Assembly: GCF_014298075.1 (NCBI RefSeq)
Contig: NZ_CP060418.1
Location: forward strand, 2,294,001 to 2,358,000
Reading direction: 5' to 3'
DNA length: 64,000 nucleotides
From: Enterobacter sp. JUb54
GTDB taxonomy: Bacteria; Pseudomonadota; Gammaproteobacteria; Enterobacterales; Enterobacteriaceae
A model generated the notes under the pieces. That model saw only the letters and a program-made list of their open reading frames with translations. It was not told the DNA's origin and did not search any database. This document shows, piece after piece, positions 46,591 to 55,163 of this stretch (position 1 is the first letter of the stretch; each line of letters begins with the position of its first letter). A program made the translations under genes and the position numbers.

Positions 46591-47826
46591 ATGGATTTTA
46601 ACGCCGGACTGATGCCCCTCGACACAGCCCTGACAGAAATGCTCAATCGAATTACGCCGCTGAGTGCGTTGGAAACCGTACCGCTGTTGCAGGCCTTTTC
46701 CCGCGTGACTGCCCATGATCTTAGCTCGCCGCTGGACGTTCCTGGCTTTGATAACTCGGCGATGGATGGCTATGCCGTGCGACTGGCCGACCTCGCCGAC
46801 GGCGCCGCGCTGCCGGTGGCGGGTAAAGCCTTCGCCGGGCAGCCTTTTCACGCGCCGTGGCCTGCCGGAAGCTGCATCCGCATTATGACCGGCGCGCCGA
46901 TCCCGCCAGGCTGCGATGCGGTGGTGATGCAGGAAGAGACCGAACAGACCGACGACGGCGTGCGTTTCCTTGCACCGGTGAAAGCCGGACAGAACATTCG
47001 CCTGCGCGGGGAAGACATCGCCGCCGGCGCCGTGGTGTTCCCGGCGGGGACCCGTTTAACCGTCGCCGAACTGCCGGTCCTGGCGTCACTGGGGATTGCG
47101 CAAGTCGAAGTGGTACGCCAAGTGCGCGTCGCGGTGTTCTCAACCGGGGACGAACTCCAGCTGCCGGGCCAGCCGCTTGGCGACGGGCAAATCTACGATA
47201 CCAACCGCCTGGCCGTGCACCTGATGCTGCAACAGCTGGGGTGTGAGGTCATTAACCTTGGCATTATCCCTGACGATCCGGACAAGCTGCGCGCCGCCTT
47301 TATCGAGGCGGACCAGCAGGCCGACGTGGTGATTAGCTCCGGCGGCGTCTCCGTCGGGGAAGCGGATTACACCAAAACCATCCTTGAAGAGCTGGGTGAA
47401 ATTGGCTTCTGGAAGCTGGCTATCAAACCGGGCAAACCTTTTGCCTTCGGTAAACTGAACACCAGCTGGTTCTGCGGTCTGCCTGGAAACCCGGTTTCCG
47501 CGACCCTGACCTTCTACCAGCTGGTGCAGCCGCTGCTGGCGAAGCTGAGCGGCAATCACGGCCAGGTTCAGCCTACCCGCCTGCGCGTACGCGCCGCCGC
47601 CCGCTTGAAAAAATCACCGGGACGCCTCGACTTCCAGCGCGGCGTGCTCCAGCGCACTCCGGATGGTGAACTGGTGGTCAGCTCTACCGGTCACCAGGGT
47701 TCGCATATTTTCAGCTCTTTCAGCCTCGGCAACTGTTTTATTGTGCTCGAACGTGAACGCGGCCATGTTGAAGCCGGGGAATGGGTGGAAGTCGAGCCCT
47801 TCAACCATCTGTTCGGGGGACTGTAA
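46591..47826 (+). CDS. moeA: Molybdopterin molybdenumtransferase MoeA
   Basis: Inserts molybdate into adenylylated molybdopterin, releasing AMP, in the last step of Moco synthesis. 411 residues, as in E. coli. Marks: D-N-S-A-M-D-G-Y-A in the N-terminal part, [32 protein letters not shown] and L-P-G-N-P-V-S. CAGGAGAGCCCC is the ribosome binding site. Its TAA overlaps the moeB ATG. The 238-bp region before it is shared with divergent iaaA. Confidence 0.96.
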   Translation: MDFNAGLMPLDTALTEMLNRITPLSALETVPLLQAFSRVTAHDLSSPLDVPGFDNSAMDGYAVRLADLADGAALPVAGKAFAGQPFHAPWPAGSCIRIMTGAPIPPGCDAVVMQEETEQTDDGVRFLAPVKAGQNIRLRGEDIAAGAVVFPAGTRLTVAELPVLASLGIAQVEVVRQVRVAVFSTGDELQLPGQPLGDGQIYDTNRLAVHLMLQQLGCEVINLGIIPDDPDKLRAAFIEADQQADVVISSGGVSVGEADYTKTILEELGEIGFWKLAIKPGKPFAFGKLNTSWFCGLPGNPVSATLTFYQLVQPLLAKLSGNHGQVQPTRLRVRAAARLKKSPGRLDFQRGVLQRTPDGELVVSSTGHQGSHIFSSFSLGNCFIVLERERGHVEAGEWVEVEPFNHLFGGL

Positions 47827-48581
47827 TGGGCGTCGAGCTGAGCGATGAGGAGATGCTGCGCTACAACCGACAAATCATCCTGCGCGGGTTTGATTTTGAC
47901 GGTCAGGAGCAGCTGAAGGCCTCGCGGGTGCTGGTGGTCGGCCTCGGCGGACTCGGCTGCGCCGCCGCGCAGTATCTGGCCGCAGCGGGCGTCGGCCAAC
48001 TGACGCTGCTGGATTTCGATACCGTCGCGCTCTCCAATTTACAGCGTCAGACGCTGCACAGCGATGCCACCATCGGCCAGCCGAAAGTCGATTCCGCGCG
48101 CGACGCGCTGGCGCGTATTAACCCCCATGTTCAGCTCACCCCAGTGAATGCCCTGCTGGACGAAGAGAGCTTGCGGGCGCAGATCGCCGTCCACGACCTG
48201 GTGCTCGACTGCACCGATAATGTCGCTATTCGTAACCAGCTGAACGCCGGCTGTTTCCTGCACAAAACACCGCTGGTGTCCGGTGCTGCCATCCGCATGG
48301 AAGGCCAGATCAGCGTCTTTACCTGGCAGGAGGACGAGCCGTGCTATCGCTGCCTGAGCCGCCTGTTTGGTGAAAACGCCCTCACCTGCGTTGAGGCAGG
48401 GGTGATGGCGCCGCTGGTTGGGGTTATCGGCACGCTACAGGCGATGGAAGCAATCAAAGTGCTCACCCACTACGGCACGCCGGCGGCGGGTAAAATAGTG
48501 ATGTACGATGCAATGACCTGCCAGTTTCGCGAAATGAAGCTGCTGCGTGACCCGCAGTGCGAAGTGTGCGCTCGCCACTAA
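47826..48581 (+). CDS. moeB: Molybdopterin-synthase adenylyltransferase MoeB
   Basis: E1-like enzyme that adenylates the C-terminus of MoaD to allow its thiocarboxylation. 251 residues from the ATG at 47826 ([17 protein letters not shown]), which overlaps the moeA stop. ATP motif V-G-L-G-G-L-G-C; D-C-T-D-N adenylation motif; zinc ligands C-Y-R-C and C-E-V-C. In E. coli fsaA follows; here pflE follows after 154 bp and fsaA is absent. Confidence 0.96.
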   Translation: MGVELSDEEMLRYNRQIILRGFDFDGQEQLKASRVLVVGLGGLGCAAAQYLAAAGVGQLTLLDFDTVALSNLQRQTLHSDATIGQPKVDSARDALARINPHVQLTPVNALLDEESLRAQIAVHDLVLDCTDNVAIRNQLNAGCFLHKTPLVSGAAIRMEGQISVFTWQEDEPCYRCLSRLFGENALTCVEAGVMAPLVGVIGTLQAMEAIKVLTHYGTPAAGKIVMYDAMTCQFREMKLLRDPQCEVCARH

Positions 48582-48667
48582 TCTACTAACCGGCGGCGCC
48601 CGCCGCCGGATAATCTGTGACCGGATCCGCCTTTCCCTCTTCTTCCTGATGAGATCTCTTCTGCTTG

Positions 48668-48681
48668 TTGATTTGCATCAA
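48668..48681. promoter_or_regulatory. FNR box upstream of pflE
   Basis: TTGATTTGCATCAA, a perfect TTGAT-N4-ATCAA site. Its centre (48674.5) is 41.5 bp upstream of 48716, the start expected from a -10 TTTAAT at 48704-48709, which is the class II activator position. Anaerobic induction of pflEF is thus likely. Confidence 0.82.
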
Positions 48682-48685
48682 TGCC

Positions 48686-48701
48686 ACTTTCATTCGAAAG
48701 T
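48686..48701. promoter_or_regulatory. Shared operator, copy 1 (pflE promoter)
   Basis: ACTTTC-ATTC-GAAAGT, a perfect inverted repeat with 6-bp arms, between the FNR box and the -10. Copies occur at 52861 and 53868. A protein bound here would overlap the -35 to -15 region, so repression is expected. Confidence 0.65.
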
Positions 48702-48735
48702 AATTTAATCTTCATATGCAAAAAGAGGGTAAATC

Positions 48736-49635
48736 ATGATCTTCAACATTCAGCGCTATTCTACCCATGACGGTCCAGGGATTCGCACCGTCGTCTTCCT
48801 GAAAGGCTGTTCGTTGGGTTGCCGCTGGTGCCAGAATCCGGAAAGCCGCGCCCGCAGCGCCGACCTGCTGTACGACGCGCGCTTGTGCCTCGACGGCTGT
48901 GACCTGTGCCAGCAGGCCGCGCCGGAAGTGATTACCCGCACTCTCGACGGTCTGATTATCCATCGCGAAAAGCTCACCGATGACCATTATACCCGGCTGC
49001 GCGAATGCTGCCCGACCACCGCCCTCAGCGTCTGCGGCGAAGAGAAGAGCGTGGCGGAGATTATGGCAACCGTGCTGCGCGATAAACCCTTTTACGATCG
49101 CAGCGGCGGCGGGATCACCCTCTCCGGCGGCGAACCGTTTATGAATCCTGAACTGGCGCAGCAGCTGTTGCAGGCCAGCCATGAAGCCGGGATCCATACC
49201 GCAGTTGAAACCTGCCTGCACGTGCCGTGGAAATACATTGCCCCTTCGCTGCCGTGGACCGATCTGTTTCTCGCTGACCTGAAACATGTCAACGAAGCCA
49301 TCTTCAACCAGTGGACCGACGGCAGCGCACGACGGGTGCTCGATAACCTGCAACGGGTGGCGCAGGCCGGCAAGAAAATTATCATTCGCGTCCCGCTGAT
49401 TCAGGGGTTCAACGCCGATGAAGCCGCCATTACCGCCATCACCGATTTTGCCGCCGACCGTCTGCAGGTCGCGGAGATTCATTTCCTGCCGTACCACACG
49501 CTGGGGATGAACAAATATCAGTTACTCAACCAGCCCTATACCGCTCCGGATAAACCGCTTGCTGACCCCGAGCTGCTCGCCTTCGCGCAGCACTATGCTC
49601 AGAGCAAAGGTTTAACGGCTACTTTACGAGGATAA
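48736..49635 (+). CDS. pflE: Glycyl-radical enzyme activase PflE (YbiY)
   Basis: Radical-SAM activase for the glycyl-radical enzyme encoded next. 299 residues against 308 in E. coli. The CX3CX2C cluster is Cys25, Cys29, Cys32 ([13 protein letters not shown]). It is followed by a cysteine-containing insert (C-L-D-G-C-D-L-C and C-C-P), as in activases with extra iron-sulfur clusters. The SAM-binding [11 protein letters not shown] is present. It abstracts a hydrogen from the target glycine under anaerobic conditions. The ATG is preceded by AGAGGGTAAATC; pflF begins 4 bp after its stop. Confidence 0.93.
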   Translation: MIFNIQRYSTHDGPGIRTVVFLKGCSLGCRWCQNPESRARSADLLYDARLCLDGCDLCQQAAPEVITRTLDGLIIHREKLTDDHYTRLRECCPTTALSVCGEEKSVAEIMATVLRDKPFYDRSGGGITLSGGEPFMNPELAQQLLQASHEAGIHTAVETCLHVPWKYIAPSLPWTDLFLADLKHVNEAIFNQWTDGSARRVLDNLQRVAQAGKKIIIRVPLIQGFNADEAAITAITDFAADRLQVAEIHFLPYHTLGMNKYQLLNQPYTAPDKPLADPELLAFAQHYAQSKGLTATLRG

Positions 49636-49639
49636 CCCC

Positions 49640-52072
49640 ATGACCACCCTGAAACTTGATACGCTGAGCGCACGCATTCAGGCGCACAAAATGGCACTGG
49701 TACATATCGTTAAGCCGCCGGTGTGCACCGAGCGGGCGCAGCATTACACCACCGCTTATCAGCAGCATCTGGATAAGCCGATCCCGGTGCGTCGCGCGCT
49801 GGCGCTGGCCCATCACCTGGCCGAGCGCACTATCTGGATCAAGCACGACGAACTGATCGTTGGCAACCAGGCCAGCGAAGTCCGCGCCGCGCCAATCTTC
49901 CCGGAATATACCGTCAGCTGGATCGAAAAAGAGATCGATGACCTCGCCGATCGTCCTGGCGCCGGTTTTGCGGTCAGTGAAGAGAACAAGCAGGTACTGC
50001 ATGAAATCTGCCCGTGGTGGCGTGGGCAAACCGTCCAGGATCGCTGCTACGGAATGTTTACCGATGAGCAAAAAGCGCTGCTGGCGACCGGCATTATTAA
50101 AGCCGAAGGCAATATGACCTCCGGCGATGCGCACCTGGCGGTTAACTATGCGCTGCTGCTGGAAAAAGGCCTCGACGGGATGCGCGCCAAGGTGGCCGAG
50201 CGCCGTTCACGCATCAACCTCACCGTGCTGGAAGATTTGCACGGCGAACAGTTCCTGAAAGCCATTGATATCGTGCTGGAGGCGGTAAGCCAGCACAGCA
50301 AGCGCTTTGCCGAACTGGCGCGGACGATGGCGGCGACCGAGACGCGCGCCACCCGCCGGGACGAGCTGCTGGCGATGGCGGAAAACTGCGACCATATCGC
50401 CCACGAGCCGCCGAAAACGTTCTGGCAGGCGCTGCAGCTGTGCTACTTCATCCAGCTGATCCTGCAGATTGAATCCAACGGCCACTCGGTCTCCTTTGGC
50501 CGTATGGACCAGTATCTCTATCCGTTCTACCGTCGCGACGTCGAGCTGCAGCAATCGCTGGAGCGCGAGCAGGCCATTGAACTGCTGCATAGCTGCTGGC
50601 TGAAGCTGCTGGAAGTGAACAAAATCCGCTCCGGCTCGCACTCGAAAGCCTCGGCGGGCAGCCCGCTGTATCAGAACGTCACCATCGGCGGACAAAACCT
50701 GATTAACGGTGCCCCGCAGGACGCGGTGAACCCGCTCTCCTATGCGATTCTGGAATCCTGCGGTCGCCTGCGTTCCACTCAGCCGAACCTCAGCGTGCGC
50801 TATCACGCCGGGATGAGTAACGACTTCCTCGACGCCTGCGTCCAGGTAATTCGCTGCGGCTTCGGGATGCCGGCGTTTAATAACGACGAAATCGTGATCC
50901 CGGAATTCATCAAGCTCGGCATCGAGCCGCAGGACGCCTACGACTACGCGGCCATCGGCTGCATCGAAACCGCGGTCGGCGGCAAGTGGGGCTATCGCTG
51001 CACCGGCATGAGCTTTATCAACTTCGCCCGGGTGATGCTGGCGGCGATGGAAGGCGGTCGCGACGCCACCAGCGGCGAGGTGTTCCTGCCGCAGGCGAAA
51101 GCCCTGTCCGCAGGCAACTTCACTGACTTCGACGAAGTGATGGCGGCATGGGATACGCAAATTCGTTACTACACCCGCAAATCGATCGAAATTGAGTATG
51201 TCGTGGATACCATGCTGGAAGAGAACGTCCATGACATTCTCTGCTCGGCGCTGGTGGATGACTGCATCGAGCGGGCGAAAAGCATTAAGCAGGGCGGCGC
51301 GAAATACGACTGGGTTTCCGGCCTGCAGGTCGGGATCGCCAACCTCGGCAACAGTCTGGTGGCGGTCAAGAAACTGGTGTTCGAGCAGGGAGCCATCGGC
51401 CAACAGCAGCTGGCGAAAGCGCTGGCGGAAGATTTCGACGGCCTGACCCACGAGCAGCTGCGTCAGCGTTTAATTAACGGCGCACCAAAATACGGTAACG
51501 ATGATGACAGCGTGGACACCCTGCTGGCGCGCGCCTACCAGACCTACATCGATGAGCTGAAGCAGTATCACAACCCGCGTTATGGCCGGGGGCCGATTGG
51601 CGGCACCTACTATGCCGGGACGTCGTCTATCTCTGCTAACGTGCCGTTTGGTGCCCAGACCATGGCGACGCCGGACGGGCGTAAGGCGCATTCACCGCTG
51701 GCGGAAGGGGCCAGCCCGGCGTCCGGGACCGACCATTTGGGGCCAACGGCAGTAATCAGCTCGGTCGGCAAGCTGCCTACCGGTTCGATCCTCGGCGGCG
51801 TGCTGCTTAACCAGAAGCTGAACCCCGCGACGCTGGAGAACGAGTCCGATAAGCAGAAGCTGATGGTGCTGCTGCGCACCTTCTTCGAGGTGCATAAAGG
51901 CTGGCATATCCAGTACAACATCGTGTCGCGCGAAACGCTGCTGGAAGCGAAGAAACACCCCGACCAGTATCGCGATTTAGTGGTCCGCGTCGCCGGGTAT
52001 TCTGCCTTCTTCACCGCCCTGTCGCCGGATGCCCAGGACGATATCATCGCCCGCACCGAGCATACGCTGTAA
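49640..52072 (+). CDS. pflF: Glycyl-radical enzyme PflF (YbiW), unassigned substrate
   Basis: 810 residues, equal to E. coli YbiW. The C-terminal radical loop is R-V-A-G786-Y-S-A, and the thiyl cysteine lies in A-A-I-G-C-I-E-T-A. It has one cysteine followed by Ile-Glu, not the adjacent Cys-Cys of pyruvate formate-lyase. That C-x-E pattern is shared with dehydratases and C-N/C-O lyases such as B12-independent glycerol dehydratase, so a diol or sugar-alcohol dehydratase-like activity is more likely than pyruvate cleavage (inference). It is translated after pflE with a GAGGATAACCCC site. A REP-type array follows at once. Confidence 0.92.
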   Translation: MTTLKLDTLSARIQAHKMALVHIVKPPVCTERAQHYTTAYQQHLDKPIPVRRALALAHHLAERTIWIKHDELIVGNQASEVRAAPIFPEYTVSWIEKEIDDLADRPGAGFAVSEENKQVLHEICPWWRGQTVQDRCYGMFTDEQKALLATGIIKAEGNMTSGDAHLAVNYALLLEKGLDGMRAKVAERRSRINLTVLEDLHGEQFLKAIDIVLEAVSQHSKRFAELARTMAATETRATRRDELLAMAENCDHIAHEPPKTFWQALQLCYFIQLILQIESNGHSVSFGRMDQYLYPFYRRDVELQQSLEREQAIELLHSCWLKLLEVNKIRSGSHSKASAGSPLYQNVTIGGQNLINGAPQDAVNPLSYAILESCGRLRSTQPNLSVRYHAGMSNDFLDACVQVIRCGFGMPAFNNDEIVIPEFIKLGIEPQDAYDYAAIGCIETAVGGKWGYRCTGMSFINFARVMLAAMEGGRDATSGEVFLPQAKALSAGNFTDFDEVMAAWDTQIRYYTRKSIEIEYVVDTMLEENVHDILCSALVDDCIERAKSIKQGGAKYDWVSGLQVGIANLGNSLVAVKKLVFEQGAIGQQQLAKALAEDFDGLTHEQLRQRLINGAPKYGNDDDSVDTLLARAYQTYIDELKQYHNPRYGRGPIGGTYYAGTSSISANVPFGAQTMATPDGRKAHSPLAEGASPASGTDHLGPTAVISSVGKLPTGSILGGVLLNQKLNPATLENESDKQKLMVLLRTFFEVHKGWHIQYNIVSRETLLEAKKHPDQYRDLVVRVAGYSAFFTALSPDAQDDIIARTEHTL

Positions 52073-52080
52073 GGCACCTC

Positions 52081-52838
52081 CCCGGAGGCGGCGCGCTGCG
52101 CCTTGTCCGGGCTACACCCAGGCACAAGCCCCGTAGCCCGGACAGGTGCTCAGCACCGCCTCCGGGAATAACCCCCGCACCCAGCCCACATTGCCCGCTC
52201 CGTCGTAGCCCGGACAGGCGGTCACGCCGCCTCCGGGATTAACCCCCGCACCCAGCCTCATCGCCCCGCTCCGTCGTAGCCCGGACAGGCGGTCACGCCG
52301 CCTCCGGGATTAACCCCCGCACCAGCCCCATCGCCCCGCTCCGCCGTAGCCCGGACAGGCGGTCACGCCGCCTCCGGGAATAACTCCCACACCCAACCCC
52401 ATCACCCCACTCCGCCGTAGCCCGGACAGGCGGTCACGCCGCCTCCGGGATTAACCCCCCGCACCCAGCCCCCATCGCCCCGCTCCGTCGTAGCCCGGAC
52501 AGGCGGTCACGCCGCCTCCGGGATTAACCCCCGCACCCAGCCTCATCGCCCCGCTCCGTCGTAGCCCGGACCGGCGGTCACGCCGCCTCCGGGATTAACC
52601 CCCGCACCAGCCCCATCGCCCCGCTCCGCCGTAGCCCGGACAGGCGGTCACGCCGCCTCCGGGAATAACTCCCACACCCAACCCCATCACCCCACTCCGC
52701 CGTAGCCCGGACAGGCGGTCACGCCGCCTCCGGGATTAACCCCCCGCACCCAGCCCCCATCGCCCCGCTCCGTCGTAGCCCGGACCGGCGGTCACGCCGC
52801 CTCCGGGAATAACCCCGCACCCAGCCCACATTGATCGG
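52081..52838. repeat. Tandem array of REP-like 70-73 bp units with a 285-bp higher-order duplication
   Basis: One inverted REP-like copy (52081-52115, CCCGGAGGCGG...GTCCGGGCTAC) is followed by ten direct units that begin GTAGCCCGGA at 52133, 52205, 52276, 52346, 52417, 52490, 52561, 52631, 52702 and 52775. Each unit has nested arms CCCGGA/TCCGGG and GGCGG/CCGCC, then a C-rich linker without symmetry. Spacings run 71-70-71-73 twice: 52205-52489 and 52490-52774 are 285-bp copies that differ at one base (A or C at position 12 of the second unit). The array fills the pflF-ybiV gap and encodes nothing visible. Confidence 0.92.
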
Positions 52839-52860
52839 CTGCGCCTGCGGGGTGTTAATG

Positions 52861-52876
52861 ACTTTCATTCGAAATA
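52861..52876. promoter_or_regulatory. Shared operator, copy 2 (ybiV promoter)
   Basis: ACTTTCATTCGAAATA: 14 of 16 bases identical to the pflE copy, the differences lying in the last two arm bases. It lies 66 bp before the ybiV ATG, just upstream of a CRP-like site. Confidence 0.6.
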
Positions 52877-52880
52877 AATT

Positions 52881-52896
52881 TGTGCTTCAGGTCACA
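52881..52896. promoter_or_regulatory. CRP-like site upstream of ybiV
   Basis: TGTGC-TTCAGG-TCACA matches the CRP core TGTGA-N6-TCACA at 9 of 10 bases. A -10-like TAGAAT lies at 52904-52909, close behind, so activation geometry is uncertain. Confidence 0.45.
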
Positions 52897-52942
52897 TTGT
52901 AATTAGAATGTTGCTGGTCGAAGTTAGCCAGGAGCCTTTGTT

Positions 52943-53758
52943 ATGACCGTTAAAGTTATCGTCACTGATATGGACGGAACTTTTCTCAATGACGCCAAGC
53001 AGTACGATCGCCCGCGTTTTCTTGCGCAGTTCGCGCAACTTCAGCAGCAAGGTATTGAATTTGTTGTCGCCAGCGGCAACCAGTACTACCAGCTGATCTC
53101 ATTTTTCCCGGAAATCCGCGAGCAGATCTCGTTTGTCGCCGAGAACGGCGCGCTGGTGTACGAACACGGCAAACAGCTGTTCCACGGCGAACTGACCCGT
53201 CACGAATCCCAGGTGGTGATTGGCGAACTGCTGAAAGACCGTCAGCTCAACTTCGTTGCCTGCGGCCTGGAGAGCGCCTACGTCAGCGATAAAGCCCCAG
53301 AGTCGTTTGTCGCATTGATGTCAAAGCACTACCACCGCCTGCAGCGCATCAGCGATTACCAGGCCATTGACGACACGCTGTTCAAGTTCTCCCTTAACCT
53401 GCCGGATAGCGAAATCCCGCAGCTTATCGATAAACTGCATGTCTCGCTGGACGGCATCATGAAGCCCGTCACCAGCGGTTTCGGCTTTGTCGATTTAATT
53501 ATCCCCGGCCTGCACAAAGCCAACGGCATCAGCCGTCTGCTTAAGCGCTGGCAGATCTCGCCGCAGGAGTGCGTCGCCATTGGCGACAGCGGCAACGATG
53601 CGGAAATGCTGAAGCTGGTGAAATACGCTTTCGCCATGGGCAATGCCGCAGACAGCATCAAAGCCATCTCGTCATACGCCACCGATGACAACAATCATCA
53701 CGGGGCGCTGAAGGTTATTCAGGCCGTTCTCGACCGGACCTCTCCCTTCAGCGACTGA
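52943..53758 (+). CDS. ybiV: HAD sugar phosphatase YbiV (SupH)
   Basis: 271-residue Cof-type phosphatase, same length as E. coli YbiV, which hydrolyses sugar phosphates such as ribose-5-phosphate, erythrose-4-phosphate and fructose-1-phosphate. Motif I D-M-D-G-T-F-L, motif II V-V-A-S-G-N, lysine in G-L-H-K-A-N, motif [11 protein letters not shown]. Paralogue of YbjI in this window. CAGGAGCCTTTGTT precedes the ATG. Its promoter carries the same inverted repeat as pflE and ybiU. Confidence 0.95.
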   Translation: MTVKVIVTDMDGTFLNDAKQYDRPRFLAQFAQLQQQGIEFVVASGNQYYQLISFFPEIREQISFVAENGALVYEHGKQLFHGELTRHESQVVIGELLKDRQLNFVACGLESAYVSDKAPESFVALMSKHYHRLQRISDYQAIDDTLFKFSLNLPDSEIPQLIDKLHVSLDGIMKPVTSGFGFVDLIIPGLHKANGISRLLKRWQISPQECVAIGDSGNDAEMLKLVKYAFAMGNAADSIKAISSYATDDNNHHGALKVIQAVLDRTSPFSD

Positions 53759-53765
53759 CCGCTAA

Positions 53766-53790
53766 CCGGGGCGCCCTGCCCCGGCTTTTC
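53766..53790 (+). terminator. Intrinsic terminator of ybiV
   Basis: CCGGGGC (53766-53772) pairs with GCCCCGG (53778-53784), followed by CTTTTCC. Confidence 0.75.
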
Positions 53791-53867
53791 CATTTTGTGC
53801 GCCCACTCTACTTTTTAAACTTGCATTAACTTTATTTTAACTTAAATTATCGTTTGTAAGATTAAAT

Positions 53868-53883
53868 ACTTTCGAATGAAAGA
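53868..53883. promoter_or_regulatory. Shared operator, copy 3 (ybiU promoter)
   Basis: ACTTTC-GAAT-GAAAGA. The reverse complement, TCTTTC-ATTC-GAAAGT, differs from the pflE copy only in its first base, and the flank GTATTTAAT also matches pflE's GTAATTTAAT. It is 14 bp before the chosen ybiU ATG and could block initiation directly. Confidence 0.65.
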
Positions 53884-53897
53884 TGAGTGAGGTCACC

Positions 53898-55163
53898 ATG
53901 GCTGCTATCTATACCCACGAAACATTACCCGCCGACCACAAAACGGCGATTCGACACATGAAACAGCATCTGCGCGCGCAGATCGGCGATGTCCAGGCGG
54001 TATTCGACCGGCTGAGCGCGCGGATCGCGGCCCGTCTCGAAGAGATCGACACGCTGAAAGCCCGCGGCGAGGATGTCTGGCCGGTGATCCCATTCAGCGA
54101 CATTGCTCAGGGCCAGGTCAGCGACGCCCAACGCGAGGCGGTTAAGCGTCGCGGCTGCGCGGTGATCAAAGGCCACTTCGCACGCGAGCGGGCGCTGGCC
54201 TGGGATAATTCGATGCTGGAATATCTCGACCGCAACCATTTCGATGATGTTTATAAAGGCCCTGGTGACACCTTCTTCGGCTCGCTCGACGCTTCCCGCC
54301 CCGAGATTTACCCGATTTACTGGTCGCAGGCGCAGATGCAGGCGCGACAAAGTGATGAGATGGCGGCGGTGCAATCCTTCCTGAACCGCCTGTGGACCTT
54401 TAACCACGACGGCAAGCAGTGGTTCGACCCGGACGTCAGCGTGATCTACCCGGACCGTATCCGCCGTCGTCCGCCGGGCACGACCTCGAAGGGGTTGGGT
54501 GCGCACACCGATTCCGGCGCGCTGGAACGCTGGTTACTCCCGGCCTACCAGCAGGTCTTTGCCAGCGTCTTCAACGGCAATATTGACGCTTACGACCCGT
54601 GGGATGCGGCGCACCGTACCGAAGTGGAAGAGTACACCGTCGATAACACCACCAAATGCTCGGTCTTCCGGACCTTCCAGGGCTGGACCGCCCTCTCCGA
54701 CATGATCCCCGATCAGGGACTGCTGCACGTGGTGCCGATTCCGGAAGCGATGGCCTTTGTCCTGCTGCGCCCGCTGCTGGACGACGTCCCGGACGATGAG
54801 CTGTGCGGCGTGGCGCCGGGCAAAGTGCTGCCCATTTCAGAGAAATGGCACCCGCTGCTGATCAAAGCGCTCAGCTCCATTCCGGCGCTCAACGCCGGCG
54901 ATTCGGTCTGGTGGCACTGCGATGTCATCCACTCGGTGGCGCCGGTGGAAAACCAGCAGGGCTGGGGCAACGTGATGTACATTCCCGCCGCGCCGATGTG
55001 TGAGAAAAACCTCGCCTACGCGCACAAAGTTAAAGTGGCTCTGGAAAACGGCGCATCGCCGGGGGACTTCCCCCGTGAAGATTACGAAGCCGACTGGCAG
55101 GAGCGTTTTACCCTCGCCGACCTGAACATCCACGGGAAACGAGCGCTGGGCATCGACGTCTAG
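53898..55163 (+). CDS. ybiU: YbiU, DUF1479 protein (2-oxoglutarate/Fe oxygenase-like)
   Basis: 421 residues from the ATG at 53898 (MAAIYTHETLPADHKT), spaced behind GAGGTCACC, equal to E. coli YbiU. DUF1479 proteins have a jelly-roll fold; H-T-D-S-G-A-L-E-R-W early and W-H-C-D-V-I-H-S-V later could provide an H-x-D...H iron facial triad of Fe(II)/2-oxoglutarate oxygenases. That assignment is inference. G-W-G-N-V-M-Y-I-P-A-A-P-M-C is strongly conserved. Its last bases (CTAG) overlap the convergent LacI-type gene tail to tail by 4 bp. Confidence 0.92.
   Translation: MAAIYTHETLPADHKTAIRHMKQHLRAQIGDVQAVFDRLSARIAARLEEIDTLKARGEDVWPVIPFSDIAQGQVSDAQREAVKRRGCAVIKGHFARERALAWDNSMLEYLDRNHFDDVYKGPGDTFFGSLDASRPEIYPIYWSQAQMQARQSDEMAAVQSFLNRLWTFNHDGKQWFDPDVSVIYPDRIRRRPPGTTSKGLGAHTDSGALERWLLPAYQQVFASVFNGNIDAYDPWDAAHRTEVEEYTVDNTTKCSVFRTFQGWTALSDMIPDQGLLHVVPIPEAMAFVLLRPLLDDVPDDELCGVAPGKVLPISEKWHPLLIKALSSIPALNAGDSVWWHCDVIHSVAPVENQQGWGNVMYIPAAPMCEKNLAYAHKVKVALENGASPGDFPREDYEADWQERFTLADLNIHGKRALGIDV

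Noticed and set aside
46419-46601. 60-codon ORF upstream of moeA
   Set aside because: Overlaps the moeA start and lacks a ribosome binding site; more likely the moeA leader.
52081-52838. Array could look like a CRISPR locus
   Set aside because: Units are 70-73 bp with the whole unit repeated, there is no alternation of constant repeats and unique spacers, and no cas gene is near. The nested CCCGG palindromes fit REP elements.
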